A stretch of 11,477 nt of DNA from an uncultured Chlorobiales bacterium (GTDB lineage: Bacteria; Bacteroidota; Chlorobiia; Chlorobiales; Chlorobiaceae), in the NCBI GenBank assembly GCA_903901395.1, contig CAIUQW010000053.1, forward strand, positions 1-11,477, written 5' to 3'. Position numbers and translations under genes: made by a program. The notes beneath the pieces are model-generated. The model made no database searches, had not been told where the DNA came from, and saw only the letters and a program-made list of their open reading frames with translations. Shown one piece after another: positions 1 through 6,502 of the stretch. The stretch's first letter is position 1. Every line of letters starts with the position of its first letter.

Positions 1-95
1 AAACAACTCTTTCTTTAATCGTATTAAAAAATCCCTGTAATTCCTTTTAAATCATGCGCTTCCCGCTCAGGGCATCCCACACAAAAGGTTACTTA

Positions 96-120
96 GCTCT
101 ATCTGCAATAGATTGAGAGC
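96..120 (-). terminator. Possible terminator hairpin behind the short-chain dehydrogenase gene
   Basis: On the minus strand, 49 bases past the dehydrogenase stop codon, GCTCT and ATCT pair with AGAT and AGAGC around a 5-base loop, with a two-base bulge on one side. The sequence that follows has a short T-rich patch (CCTTTT) about ten bases on but no T-run directly at the stem, so this is a weak rho-independent terminator at best. Confidence 0.35.
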
Positions 121-168
121 ATGATTGTTCAAGATCAGCAATCTGCAACAAGGAATAAAAGGCGCGAT

Positions 169-1086
169 TTACAGTTCGCGGACTATCCGTTCGGACACGT
201 CCCAAAGCTTACGAGCCAGAATGGGGTCTACGGTGTGGCGGCTCGATCTGACGGCGTTGCAGTCGGCCAGGTATGCGCCTCCCATCACTGCCGCTCCGGG
301 ATGCACGGCGGCGAAAAGCTGCGTCGCCGCGCCTTGTTGCACCGTTTTGAGGAAAACCGGAGCGAGCATGTTCAACAGGCGCTGCCCGGCGCTTCCGGTG
401 TTCCTGGCCAGCTTTGTGGGAATGACGCCGGGATGCACCGACATCGCAAGCTTTTTCGAACCGGCGAACTGACGCTGTAACTCCTTTGCAAACAAAATGT
501 TGGCAAGCTTGGACTGGCCATAGGCAGCCCAAGGGCTGTAACCACGCCCTCCGCTCAGATTGTCGAACTGAATCCCTCCCTTTGGTGCAAATTTATGGTA
601 TGAGCTGCTTACCACCACGATGCGGCCATCGCTGGCGATGCTGTCGAGCAGGCTGGTGACGAGCAGAAAATGAGCGACATGGTTGGTGAAAAACTGAAGC
701 TCGTATCCGCTCGCCTGCTGAAGCGCTGGCGTCGCCATGATTCCGGCGTTGCAGATGATGGCGTCGAGCTTGTAACCGGCATCCCTGATTTGCGTCGCGC
801 AACTCCGCACGGAGGCGGGGTCGGACAACTCGCAAGCCAGGCCGGTGGCGCGATTCTGCAATCCTGCGCAGAAGCGCTCCGCCCCTTCCCGCGTCCGCGC
901 CGTACCGAGAACATGCGCCCCGCGCAACGAGAGCACCCGGCAGCTCTCCGCGCCAAGGCCGGAGCTGCATCCGGTAACCAGCACCGTCTTGCCTTTAAGG
1001 GATAAACCTTCGGTAACCTTTTCTGCGGTCGAGTTGGCCCCGAATCCGGTAGGTCCGGCTGGCTTCAGTCTGGTTGCAAGCGACAT
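169..1086 (-). CDS. Short-chain dehydrogenase/reductase (retinol-dehydrogenase-like SDR)
   Basis: This 305-residue protein is a classical Rossmann-fold NAD(P)-dependent oxidoreductase. Visible motifs, in order, are the cofactor-binding glycine motif TGCSSGLG (residues 39-46), NAGIM (113-117), the catalytic serine region VVSSSY (158-163), the catalytic pair YGQSK (Tyr189, Lys193) and the following HPG turn (218-220). An N-terminal stretch of about 30 residues (GFGANSTAEKVTEGLSLKGK) precedes the Rossmann fold and matches the lead-in of retinol dehydrogenase/WWOX-like and protochlorophyllide-reductase-like SDRs. Length and motifs indicate an intact enzyme. The substrate cannot be read from sequence; hydrophobic alcohols or aldehydes are typical of the group. 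It has no signal peptide, so it is probably cytoplasmic. No good Shine-Dalgarno precedes the ATG. The start is chosen because it gives the full family N-terminus. It appears to be a single-gene unit. Confidence 0.88.
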   Translation of the reverse strand: MSLATRLKPAGPTGFGANSTAEKVTEGLSLKGKTVLVTGCSSGLGAESCRVLSLRGAHVLGTARTREGAERFCAGLQNRATGLACELSDPASVRSCATQIRDAGYKLDAIICNAGIMATPALQQASGYELQFFTNHVAHFLLVTSLLDSIASDGRIVVVSSSYHKFAPKGGIQFDNLSGGRGYSPWAAYGQSKLANILFAKELQRQFAGSKKLAMSVHPGVIPTKLARNTGSAGQRLLNMLAPVFLKTVQQGAATQLFAAVHPGAAVMGGAYLADCNAVRSSRHTVDPILARKLWDVSERIVREL

Positions 1087-1382
1087 GAGGTATATAGCGT
1101 TTGAAACAGGTTAAACCGCCGTTTTTTATCCGTTACTCCGATGATGCCATATCATCAAAACGAAGGATAGCGAGCATCGTTATTTCATTTAAATTACAAT
1201 ATCAGCAATGAGTTGCAACAACTCGCATCGCGCGACCCGCAGAACTGTTCTGTCAAGTTTCAGCGCGAGAAGAACACAATACCCGAAAAGGTAAACAGTG
1301 ATGAAATACGCCGCGCTTCATCGGTAACGACTCCGCTGCTTGACACTTTATCACACATCGAGCCGCCCTACGGCAACCAATA
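1087..1382. other. Intergenic region without a recognisable gene
   Basis: This AT-richer spacer lies upstream of the dehydrogenase and downstream of the small membrane frames. It contains two small perfect inverted repeats: GATGAT/ATCATC with a 5-base loop at 1140-1156, and GAGTTG-CAA-CAACTC at 1210-1224. Neither has an adjacent T-run on either strand. The promoter of the dehydrogenase should lie here, but I cannot point to a convincing -35/-10 pair. Confidence 0.5.
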
Positions 1383-1628
1383 TCACAACACGGAAAACAG
1401 CAGACCTGCGATAAGGGCGACGACGGCATAGAGTGATTTTTTCCAGGGAGTCTCTGCCGAGGTTCTTACATGTAACCGATAGTTGTAGAGAAAAAGACCG
1501 GAGCAATAAACCATGGCGATCATCGGCACGGCATAGCGGAAAAATGCGCTTTGAAGAAAATAGTTTGCAGGCGGAAACACGATCAGCATGACGCCGACGA
1601 TTAAAAATCCGAGACCGGAAACCCTCAT
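1383..1628 (-). CDS. Small three-helix membrane protein, downstream member of an overlapping pair
   Basis: I do not recognise the family. Read from the ATG at 1626-1628 it is 81 residues with three predicted membrane helices: about 3-19 (GLGFLIVGVMLIVF), 31-49 (YAVPMIAMVYCSGLFLY) and 65-81 (SLYAVVALIAGLLFSVL). A basic loop between helices 2 and 3 contains YRLHVR. The start codon overlaps the stop of the preceding small frame as TGATG, the usual arrangement for translational coupling, and AAGAGG lies about 14 bases upstream. An in-frame TTG at 1652 would give 89 residues. Alternatively this is the C-terminal part of a single four-helix protein whose gene is interrupted by a frameshift near 1650; the sequence alone cannot decide. 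Confidence 0.55.
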   Translation of the reverse strand: MRVSGLGFLIVGVMLIVFPPANYFLQSAFFRYAVPMIAMVYCSGLFLYNYRLHVRTSAETPWKKSLYAVVALIAGLLFSVL

Positions 1629-1798
1629 CAGGACGATGACGACCTCTTGCAAGCCCGCACTGAGCTGATGCCATTCGACTCCTGAAGCTTTTCATGAAAA
1701 GCCAGCAGCCTTTCCGAAAAGAGATTCCGGTACGCCATCGTCAACGAAACGATACCGACGAAAAGGTACAGAAGTACCGACAGGAGTTCACCCATCAT
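1628..1798 (-). CDS. Tiny single-helix membrane protein, or N-terminal part of a frameshifted membrane protein gene
   Basis: This frame encodes 56 residues from the ATG at 1796-1798; in-frame ATGs also occur at 1807 and 1795, and none has a clear Shine-Dalgarno. It begins with a hydrophobic helix (MMGELLSVLLYLFVGIVSL), continues as a charged, probably cytoplasmic segment (YRNLFSERLLAFHEKLQES), and ends in a low-complexity tail of four serines just before TGA. The serine tail looks like out-of-frame reading. In the next frame the sequence continues smoothly as a hydrophobic protein (LQEVVIVLMRVSGLGFL), which would suit one protein of about 135 residues with four helices. I therefore give similar weight to two coupled micro-genes and to one frameshifted gene. 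No family was recognised. Confidence 0.4.
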   Translation of the reverse strand: MMGELLSVLLYLFVGIVSLTMAYRNLFSERLLAFHEKLQESNGISSVRACKRSSSS

Positions 1799-1913
1799 AT
1801 GGCGCATACCATTTGAAGATATTGGTTTACAGGATCACGTATTGCCGGATCATCGGGCACGGCGCACTCATCGCATCCGCGGGACTCGCCACGGCTTGGT
1901 GTGAGTTGCGTGT

Positions 1914-2333
1914 TCACTCAGCCACGACTTCTGCGTCCCATGTGACCTTGCATCCCGACGCTTTGAGCATGGCGGCGACGCTGCAATATTTATCCATCGA
2001 CAGTCCGGCGGCTTTGTCGAGGTCGGCCTGGCTGCAATCGGAGCTGTGCAGTTTGTAGTGGACGTGAATCGAGGTAAACACTTTCGGATGCGTATCGGCC
2101 CGTTCGGCATCGAGAGTGGCGTCGAGCGTTATCAGCTCTTTTCTCATCTTGGCGAGAATCGAGATGATGTCCAGCATCGAACAGGCGGCCAGCGACTGGA
2201 GCATTATCTCCATTGGCGAGGCATACATGGCGGGATTCGAGGGGTCGAGCGTGGCGTCGAAAAAGGTATGCTGCCCTTTGTCGTTGAGGCCGACAAGCGG
2301 CAGATTTCTGTCGAAAGAAACGGTTGCGCGCAT
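1914..2333 (-). CDS. OsmC/Ohr-family protein, probable thiol peroxidase
   Basis: This 139-residue protein has the OsmC fold signature. OsmC and Ohr proteins reduce organic hydroperoxides with a pair of cysteines in a cytoplasmic homodimer. Here Cys51 in the SPMEIMLQSLAACSM segment, at the start of the central helix, and Cys117 in MDKYCSVAAML sit at the two family positions. The spacing and the YCSVAAML element resemble the YhfA-like branch more than Ohr itself. The N-terminal strand (MRATVSFDRN) and C-terminal strand (KVTWDAEVV) complete the fold. The frame is open upstream to 2480, but that extension is compositionally unlike the family, so the ATG at 2331-2333 is preferred even though no strong Shine-Dalgarno precedes it. 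A role in peroxide or general thiol defence is inferred from the family. Confidence 0.85.
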   Translation of the reverse strand: MRATVSFDRNLPLVGLNDKGQHTFFDATLDPSNPAMYASPMEIMLQSLAACSMLDIISILAKMRKELITLDATLDAERADTHPKVFTSIHVHYKLHSSDCSQADLDKAAGLSMDKYCSVAAMLKASGCKVTWDAEVVAE

Positions 2334-2668
2334 AAGTTTTGAAGAGGAAAACGTTGACGAAAAAAGACTCACAGTTTGGACTGGCTGCCAGCAAAACGGG
2401 TTCCGTGAATGCGCACTCCACGCGAGATGTTCTTGCCGAGGCGGGATGTCTTGTTGACATCGACCGGCAAATATCCTCACGCGGAACTCCTGCGCTATCC
2501 TGTTGTCCGGCGCGAGTAAGTTTATTTTCCACGTTGCGGCGCTCCGGTCAAAAACCGGGATGATTCGCCGACAGCCATAGTCAAAATATCGAAGAATTTC
2601 TCAATGAAAAACACCAGCCTGACGCAGCCAGTCCCGGCACTCCATCGCTCTTCATGCGCGGCGCGATC
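2334..2668. other. Intergenic region of 335 bases without a recognisable gene
   Basis: The region separates the cytochrome gene from the OsmC-family gene, both on the minus strand. Open frames on both strands give basic or Cys-rich low-quality translations with no family resemblance. A short stem CCGGT/ACCGG with a 4-base loop lies at 2544-2557; neither side carries a T-run strong enough to call it a terminator. It may be a remnant of lost coding sequence, but I see no specific homology. Confidence 0.45.
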
Positions 2669-3136
2669 CTACCGTGGATAGCGCACATAGGGTTCCGGCG
2701 GCGTCTTGCCCGGTGGCAAAAAATCGGGCGAAGGGCGACCGGCGGGGCCGAGATGGCGGAGATAGCGATAAATGTCACGAAAATCCCGATTGTTCATGTC
2801 GCGCAGGGCGTACCACGGCATCGGGGGACGAGCTTTGACATCTTTGGCGCGCATCCACTCTCGTTCACTCATCGAGTTCGCCAGCAACCGGAGATTGACC
2901 GGCCAGGTCGTGCCCCACGGGCCGTTCCAGCCAAGATCATCTCCCATGAGCCATTGCGACTCCGGCGTGCGACCATCGGATGAGGCATACCCCTTTGTGT
3001 GGCAATCATTGCATCCGGCGATCATGACAAGATACCGGCCATTGCGAATCGAACCCCGATCCTTGGCCTGTCCTTCAAATCCCGCCAGCAACATCGGCGC
3101 GATCATGCATGAAGTCAACAGCGCTTTTCGTTTCAT
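2669..3136 (-). CDS. Small periplasmic monohaem cytochrome c
   Basis: This 155-residue protein has a Sec-type signal peptide (MKRKALLTSC followed by a hydrophobic stretch, likely cleaved after GQA at residue 24). A single class-I haem c site CNDCH is at 42-46, in the context NGRYLVMIAGCNDCHTKGY. The probable distal axial ligand is Met106 in RPPMPWYALRDM, followed by the closing helix FRDIYRYLRHL. That layout matches one-haem domains of dehydrogenase-associated cytochromes. It ends in a proline-rich tail (PPGKTPPEPYVRYP). The ATG at 3134-3136 is chosen over an in-frame ATG four codons upstream because a strong Shine-Dalgarno lies four bases before it. It should act as a soluble electron carrier in the periplasm. 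No partner oxidoreductase is adjacent, so its donor and acceptor are unknown. Confidence 0.85.
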   Translation of the reverse strand: MKRKALLTSCMIAPMLLAGFEGQAKDRGSIRNGRYLVMIAGCNDCHTKGYASSDGRTPESQWLMGDDLGWNGPWGTTWPVNLRLLANSMSEREWMRAKDVKARPPMPWYALRDMNNRDFRDIYRYLRHLGPAGRPSPDFLPPGKTPPEPYVRYPR

Positions 3137-3140
3137 CGTA

Positions 3141-3146
3141 TCCTCC
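3141..3146 (-). promoter_or_regulatory. Ribosome binding site that fixes the cytochrome c start
   Basis: On the minus strand GGAGGA lies four bases before the ATG at 3136. It overlaps the alternative upstream ATG region and so favours the 155-residue start. Confidence 0.7.
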
Positions 3147-3343
3147 ATCAGTCAAACGTTGACATCGTATCATTTCGTGGTATATCGACAGTACAGCATG
3201 GATCAGCAATCGAAAAACGAGACTAAGAGTTGCCGCGCCCAGCAGGAGCTTGCCCGTGCCGTTGAATGAAACACGGTGCGACGAGGTTATGAATGGAATG
3301 CTGGATTTGACGGAAACCAACGGAGTTCAGAATAAAATACACT

Positions 3344-3880
3344 ATGTCGAGAGAAACTTTTCCTCTTTCGGAGGTTTACGGGTTGCTCGAACCGGGGCCG
3401 GTCGTTTTGCTGACGACTGCCGGAAAAGAGCGGCCAAACGTGATGGCGCAGTCGTGGCATACGATGATGGAGTTCGAGCCGCCGCTGGTGGGGTGCATTG
3501 TTAGCGACCGCAACTACAGCTATGGACTGCTCGAAGCGAGCGGCGAGTGCGTGATCGCGATTCCGCCAGTCGAGCTGGCCGAGCAGGTTGTCGCGTGCGG
3601 CAACTGCTCGGGCGCGGAGATCGACAAGTTCGCAACGTTCGATCTCACGCCGGTTCCAGCGGCGGCGGTCGGCGCGCCGTTGGTCGCGGAGTGCTTCGCG
3701 AATCTGGAGTGCCGGGTAACGGACAGCAGCATGGTCGAGCGCTACGGCCTCTTCGTTTTGGAGGTGGTCAGGGCGTGGATCGATCCGGATGTGAAACATC
3801 CCAGGACGATCCATCATCAGGGCCGAGGCAACTTCATGGTCGCCGGAAAAACGATAACGCTCGATTCGAACGCGAAATAG
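3344..3880 (+). CDS. Flavin reductase-like FMN-binding split-barrel protein
   Basis: This 178-residue cytoplasmic protein belongs to the flavin-reductase-like/DIM6-NTAB family, whose members bind FMN in a split beta-barrel and often reduce free flavin with NAD(P)H. The recognisable core is the opening EPGPVVLLTTAGKERPNVMA (about residues 16-35), the SWHTMMEFEPPLVGCIVS segment that lines the flavin site, and SYGLLEASGECVIAIP. The second half (ECFANLECRVTDSSMVERYGLFVLEVV) fits the family's dimer-forming strands. Length is typical. The ATG has no close Shine-Dalgarno; GGAG occurs about 20 bases upstream. It stands alone on the plus strand, divergent from the cytochrome c gene and converging on the methyltransferase with only 22 bases between stops. 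Partner monooxygenase and physiological substrate are not evident. Confidence 0.85.
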   Translation: MSRETFPLSEVYGLLEPGPVVLLTTAGKERPNVMAQSWHTMMEFEPPLVGCIVSDRNYSYGLLEASGECVIAIPPVELAEQVVACGNCSGAEIDKFATFDLTPVPAAAVGAPLVAECFANLECRVTDSSMVERYGLFVLEVVRAWIDPDVKHPRTIHHQGRGNFMVAGKTITLDSNAK

Positions 3881-3902
3881 CGATTCGCTCGAACCGCGTC
3901 GA

Positions 3903-4679
3903 TTATTTCTCCGCCGAGAGATTGATGCGGCGGAAGGTTTCGAAACAGGTTCCGTCGGGCTGAAGCGTGCGCTCGACCATGCGCTCGACGACAAAGTCGC
4001 GGAATGGCCTGCGCTGGTTTTCGGGCAGGCGTGGCAGTAGCGGCACAATGCTTGGCTGGTCGATCCAGCGAATTATCGCCTCCTTGTCGGGGAAGAATCG
4101 ATCGGCGATGCCGCCCCAGACCATCACGTTGCGAAGACCGCTCTCTTCGGCAAGCGCCGCGTAGGCTTCGACAGTCGGCATGTACCACGGCCACTCGAAG
4201 CCTTCGAATGCCGCCGCGAAGGGGTCGAGCGCCATCGCCTCCCGGATGACCTCGAAGAAGTTGATGCAGTTGCCGTCACCCGCGAAGTCGAAACGCACCT
4301 GCCCGCCTGAACGTAACGCACGGCGGACATTACAGAGAAGCTTGCGGTGATCCTTCACCCAGTGCAGCGTGGCGTTGGAGAAAACGATGTCGAACTCCTC
4401 CTCGAAATCGAGATCGTCGATGTTCATCAGCCTGAACTCCAGCCTCCTCGTCGCTTTAGGCATGGCGGCGGCGATCATTCCTTTCGAGGCGTCGATACCG
4501 AGCACACGGCCATCCGGTAGCCGCTCGGCGATTCTCGATGTCAGAACGCCATCACCGCATCCGAGGTCAAGCACGCTTTCGTCGCCCCGAAGGTCGAGTT
4601 CAGCGATCACCTTCGATCCCCACTCTTTCTGATGCGCGGAGGCCTGCTCGTACCTCTTTCCGTCAAATTCGTACGACAT
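3903..4679 (-). CDS. Class I SAM-dependent methyltransferase, trans-aconitate methyltransferase-like
   Basis: This 258-residue protein has a class I Rossmann-like SAM-binding domain. Motif I is VLDLGCGDG (36-44). An acidic ribose-binding residue sits in LGIDAS (Asp63). DIVFSNATLHWVKDH (97-111) is the element typical of the Tam/COG4106 group, and ALRSGGQVRFDF (121-132) is the post-motif strand. The C-terminal third (WPWYMPTVEAYAALAEESGL and later) resembles the substrate-covering region of trans-aconitate and related small-acid methyltransferases. Small carboxylic acids are plausible substrates, but this is inferred from family likeness. It lies 111 bases downstream of the protease-inhibitor pair on the same strand, with a structured gap, so membership of that transcript is possible but unproven. 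The full-length frame starts at the first suitable ATG; the upstream Shine-Dalgarno is weak. Confidence 0.85.
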   Translation of the reverse strand: MSYEFDGKRYEQASAHQKEWGSKVIAELDLRGDESVLDLGCGDGVLTSRIAERLPDGRVLGIDASKGMIAAAMPKATRRLEFRLMNIDDLDFEEEFDIVFSNATLHWVKDHRKLLCNVRRALRSGGQVRFDFAGDGNCINFFEVIREAMALDPFAAAFEGFEWPWYMPTVEAYAALAEESGLRNVMVWGGIADRFFPDKEAIIRWIDQPSIVPLLPRLPENQRRPFRDFVVERMVERTLQPDGTCFETFRRINLSAEK

Positions 4680-4751
4680 GAGAGTTCTTGCTTTGAGGTT
4701 CGGAAAAACGCAATGGGGCTTCAGGCGAGACAGTCCGCAAGCACAGAAAGA

Positions 4752-4785
4752 TCGCCGGAGAGTGCCACGTGGCCGGAAACGGCGA
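4752..4785 (-). terminator. Palindromic hairpin between inhibitor and methyltransferase genes
   Basis: TCGCCG (4752-4757) pairs with CGGCGA (4780-4785), and the loop itself contains the perfect 10-base palindrome GCCACGTGGC (4764-4773). In minus-strand orientation it starts six bases past the inhibitor stop and is followed by TCTTTCT, a weak T-rich tail. It could attenuate or end the protease-inhibitor transcript; the palindrome could also be a protein-binding site. Confidence 0.35.
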
Positions 4786-4790
4786 AGACG

Positions 4791-5219
4791 CTACTGGCTA
4801 ACTTTGACGCGCACGGAGAACCGGTGAATCACGGAAGCATCACCCTCCCATTGCCGCCACTGTTTCAGTGCGATTTCAGCCGAACCGGCTTTCTTCGCCT
4901 TGAAAACAAACTCCACTTTGCCGCCCGAACCGGGAGGCCCTGGAGCGTAATGCGGCTCGGTCGAGACGAACTCAACAAACTCCTCGTCATAACGATCCAT
5001 CGCCCACTGATACCCGGTCGTCGCATTCTCCGGCAGTTCGATACGAAACGACGATCCAGCAGAAATATCTATCGTCCGTCCGTTATCTTGTTCAATCATC
5101 GTCGTCATGGGCCGAATCTCTCTGTTCTGATCGGGTTCGGAAAAATCGCTGACACACTGCATGGAACACCCACATGCAGTGGTCAGCAGGATAAAAAAGG
5201 TCAGAAAGCGGAACGTCAT
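4791..5219 (-). CDS. Chagasin-family (I42) inhibitor of papain-like cysteine proteases, exported, possibly a lipoprotein
   Basis: This 142-residue protein carries the three loop motifs by which chagasin-type inhibitors block the active-site cleft of C1 proteases. They are NATTGYQW (65-72, the NPTTGY-type loop), PPGSGGKVEF (95-104, the GxGG-type loop) and KQWRQWEG (119-126, in place of the RPW loop). They sit on an immunoglobulin-like beta sandwich beginning at TIDISAGSSFRIELPE. The N-terminus (MTFRFLTFFILLTTACGCSMQC) is a hydrophobic export signal with several cysteines. TTAC or ACGC could serve as a lipobox, but neither is canonical. A linker of about 20 residues separates it from the domain. 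The ATG at 5217-5219 is used; a GTG three codons upstream is possible. The protease gene ends 42 bases upstream, which strongly suggests that this protein restrains that enzyme or protects the cell from it. Confidence 0.85.
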   Translation of the reverse strand: MTFRFLTFFILLTTACGCSMQCVSDFSEPDQNREIRPMTTMIEQDNGRTIDISAGSSFRIELPENATTGYQWAMDRYDEEFVEFVSTEPHYAPGPPGSGGKVEFVFKAKKAGSAEIALKQWRQWEGDASVIHRFSVRVKVSQ

Positions 5220-5234
5220 TTCAGTCACGGTTTG

Positions 5235-5251
5235 ATTGCAAGCTATGCAAT
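5235..5251 (-). repeat. Small hairpin in the protease-inhibitor gap
   Basis: ATTGCA and TGCAAT pair around a 5-base loop in the 42-base gap between the protease stop and the inhibitor ATG. No Shine-Dalgarno is visible in this gap. The hairpin occupies the space 16 to 32 bases before the inhibitor start and could influence its translation or mRNA processing. This role is an inference. Confidence 0.4.
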
Positions 5252-5261
5252 TTATCCGGAT

Positions 5262-6083
5262 TCATACCGTCGCGCCATAGCTTTCGTTGAAAAATCCGGC
5301 ATTGATGTACGCTTCGCTGGCATAGGCAAACCCCTTGTCGCCCCAGACCGTGCCCCAGCTGTTGCGGATGATGAAGCGATTGTCCGCTGTATAACCAACC
5401 ACGCAGATGGCATGACCGCCGCGAGTCGTCTTGGGCTGGAAGGTATCGAGCTTGCCCTTGTTGGCGGTTGCCTTGTCCCAGGTTGCATCAACATTGACAC
5501 CAGCGAGTATGGGGCCGTGAGTTGCAAGCCAGCTTCGCCAGTTGTTCAGATTTTTTGACAGATTGAAGTAGGAGGCCACGCGATACATAGCCGCAGTGGC
5601 GAAAAATGTATTCACATCGCCGGTAAACATTTTGGTGGCGATATGAAACGGCAGCATCGTTTCGGGAACCGATCCGTATTTGCGCAGGATTTCCATCGCC
5701 GCTTTCAGGCTGGTGCCAACGCCTTCGATGAAGGTCTCCGGGCGGCTGGTGAATTCATCGGTCTCTTTGGATGCCATCCAGGTGCAGCGAGGCGAGAGCA
5801 TATCTTTCTGTGCGATCTTGCCTGCCTTGACCATGTGATAGCGGGCAACGCCATCGGTGGAGGCCCACCCAACGCATGAACCGGTATCCTCCTGGTTGTT
5901 GATGCTCCACCAGTCGGCGCGCAAATCGACGCTTGCGGGTATTCCGACCGGCGCAGCCGCAGCCGCGACAGCACTGGCTGCGGCCTGGGCGTGCTCGAAG
6001 CTCCAATCCTTTTCGGTGTTGCGGGATGTGACAAGGTTACAAATTCGATGTAACTCGGGCCGTTCAACTTTTTTCGAAGCCAT
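5262..6083 (-). CDS. Papain-family (C1) cysteine protease
   Basis: This 273-residue protein has the complete papain catalytic layout. Gln64, the oxyanion-hole residue, lies six positions before nucleophile Cys70 in NNQEDTGSCVGWAS. His224 is in RGGHAICVVGY and Asn241 in FIIRNSWGTVWGDKGF, the usual NSWG context. The mature domain probably begins near PASVDLR (49-55). Before it is only a 48-residue N-terminal part with an Ala-rich run (32-45), much shorter than the propeptides of eukaryotic cathepsins. I see no Sec signal peptide, so the enzyme is either cytoplasmic or exported by another route. The Trp that usually follows the catalytic Cys is Val here, as in several bacterial papain-like enzymes. 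The start is fixed by AAGGAG seven bases upstream. It is followed on the same strand by a chagasin-type inhibitor gene. Activity is predicted, because all catalytic residues are present. Confidence 0.9.
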   Translation of the reverse strand: MASKKVERPELHRICNLVTSRNTEKDWSFEHAQAAASAVAAAAAPVGIPASVDLRADWWSINNQEDTGSCVGWASTDGVARYHMVKAGKIAQKDMLSPRCTWMASKETDEFTSRPETFIEGVGTSLKAAMEILRKYGSVPETMLPFHIATKMFTGDVNTFFATAAMYRVASYFNLSKNLNNWRSWLATHGPILAGVNVDATWDKATANKGKLDTFQPKTTRGGHAICVVGYTADNRFIIRNSWGTVWGDKGFAYASEAYINAGFFNESYGATV

Positions 6084-6394
6084 GATCGATCTCCTTGAGT
6101 TGATGGTTAGCGAACAGACCAGGAATGAATCCCGGTTTACTTCATAAGGCCATAAATCGAGGTTTTGCAGTGTTCAGTCGAAACAGGGGGACGGATATAA
6201 TCCTGTAATCAAGGTACGTGATTTAATAATTCCTTCAAAATAACTTCTTTATGACGGTAAAATTCATCGCCATTCGATATGGCGCGGATCGGATAATTGC
6301 GGAAGGGGATTGGCAGGATATTGGAGGCTACTGAAGAAGATGAGGTAATATGGCAATTGTCACGGGAATAAGCGATGAACGCGAGATACAAAAA

Positions 6395-6439
6395 AAGATG
6401 CCTGCCACACGGGAACTGCAATCCGTGAACAGGCATCTT
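6395..6439 (-). terminator. Rho-independent terminator of the cytochrome-porin gene
   Basis: In minus-strand orientation AAGATGCCTG (6439 to 6430) pairs perfectly with CAGGCATCTT (6404 to 6395). An inner stem, CACGG with CCGTG (6427-6423 and 6412-6408), closes a 10-base loop. The stem runs directly into seven T residues (6396-6390). It lies about 80 bases past the stop codon. This is the clearest terminator in the window. Confidence 0.88.
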
Positions 6440-6446
6440 GCGTGAA

Positions 6447-6502
6447 CAGTCACAACTCAACAAATACAGCGGCAATCAATCATATCGATGAAGTTGTGAC
6501 TG
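6447..6502 (-). repeat. 11-base perfect inverted repeat downstream of the cytochrome-porin gene
   Basis: CAGTCACAACT (6447-6457) is the exact reverse complement of AGTTGTGACTG (6492-6502), with 34 bases between. It lies between the stop codon and the terminator. Its right arm shares bases 6492-6496 with a second stem (6487-6521), so the two structures would be mutually exclusive in RNA. Confidence 0.7.

Noticed and set aside
3075..3320. An 81-codon minus-strand frame with a hydrophobic stretch upstream of the cytochrome c gene
   Set aside because: It starts with TTG without a ribosome binding site, overlaps the cytochrome start in another frame, and has no recognisable family. A small membrane protein cannot be excluded but is not supported.
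3287..4048. A 253-codon minus-strand frame opposite the flavin-reductase-like gene
   Set aside because: Arg- and His-rich translation typical of antisense frames in GC-rich DNA; the plus-strand gene has convincing motifs.
4632..5558. A 308-codon plus-strand open frame opposite the inhibitor and protease genes
   Set aside because: It runs antisense through two genes with clear family motifs, its own translation shows no family resemblance, and it crosses the gene boundaries. It is most likely a by-product of codon usage on the other strand.
6209..6475. An 88-codon minus-strand frame downstream of the cytochrome-porin gene
   Set aside because: It begins at TTG before the strong terminator and runs through the hairpin; the translation looks random.
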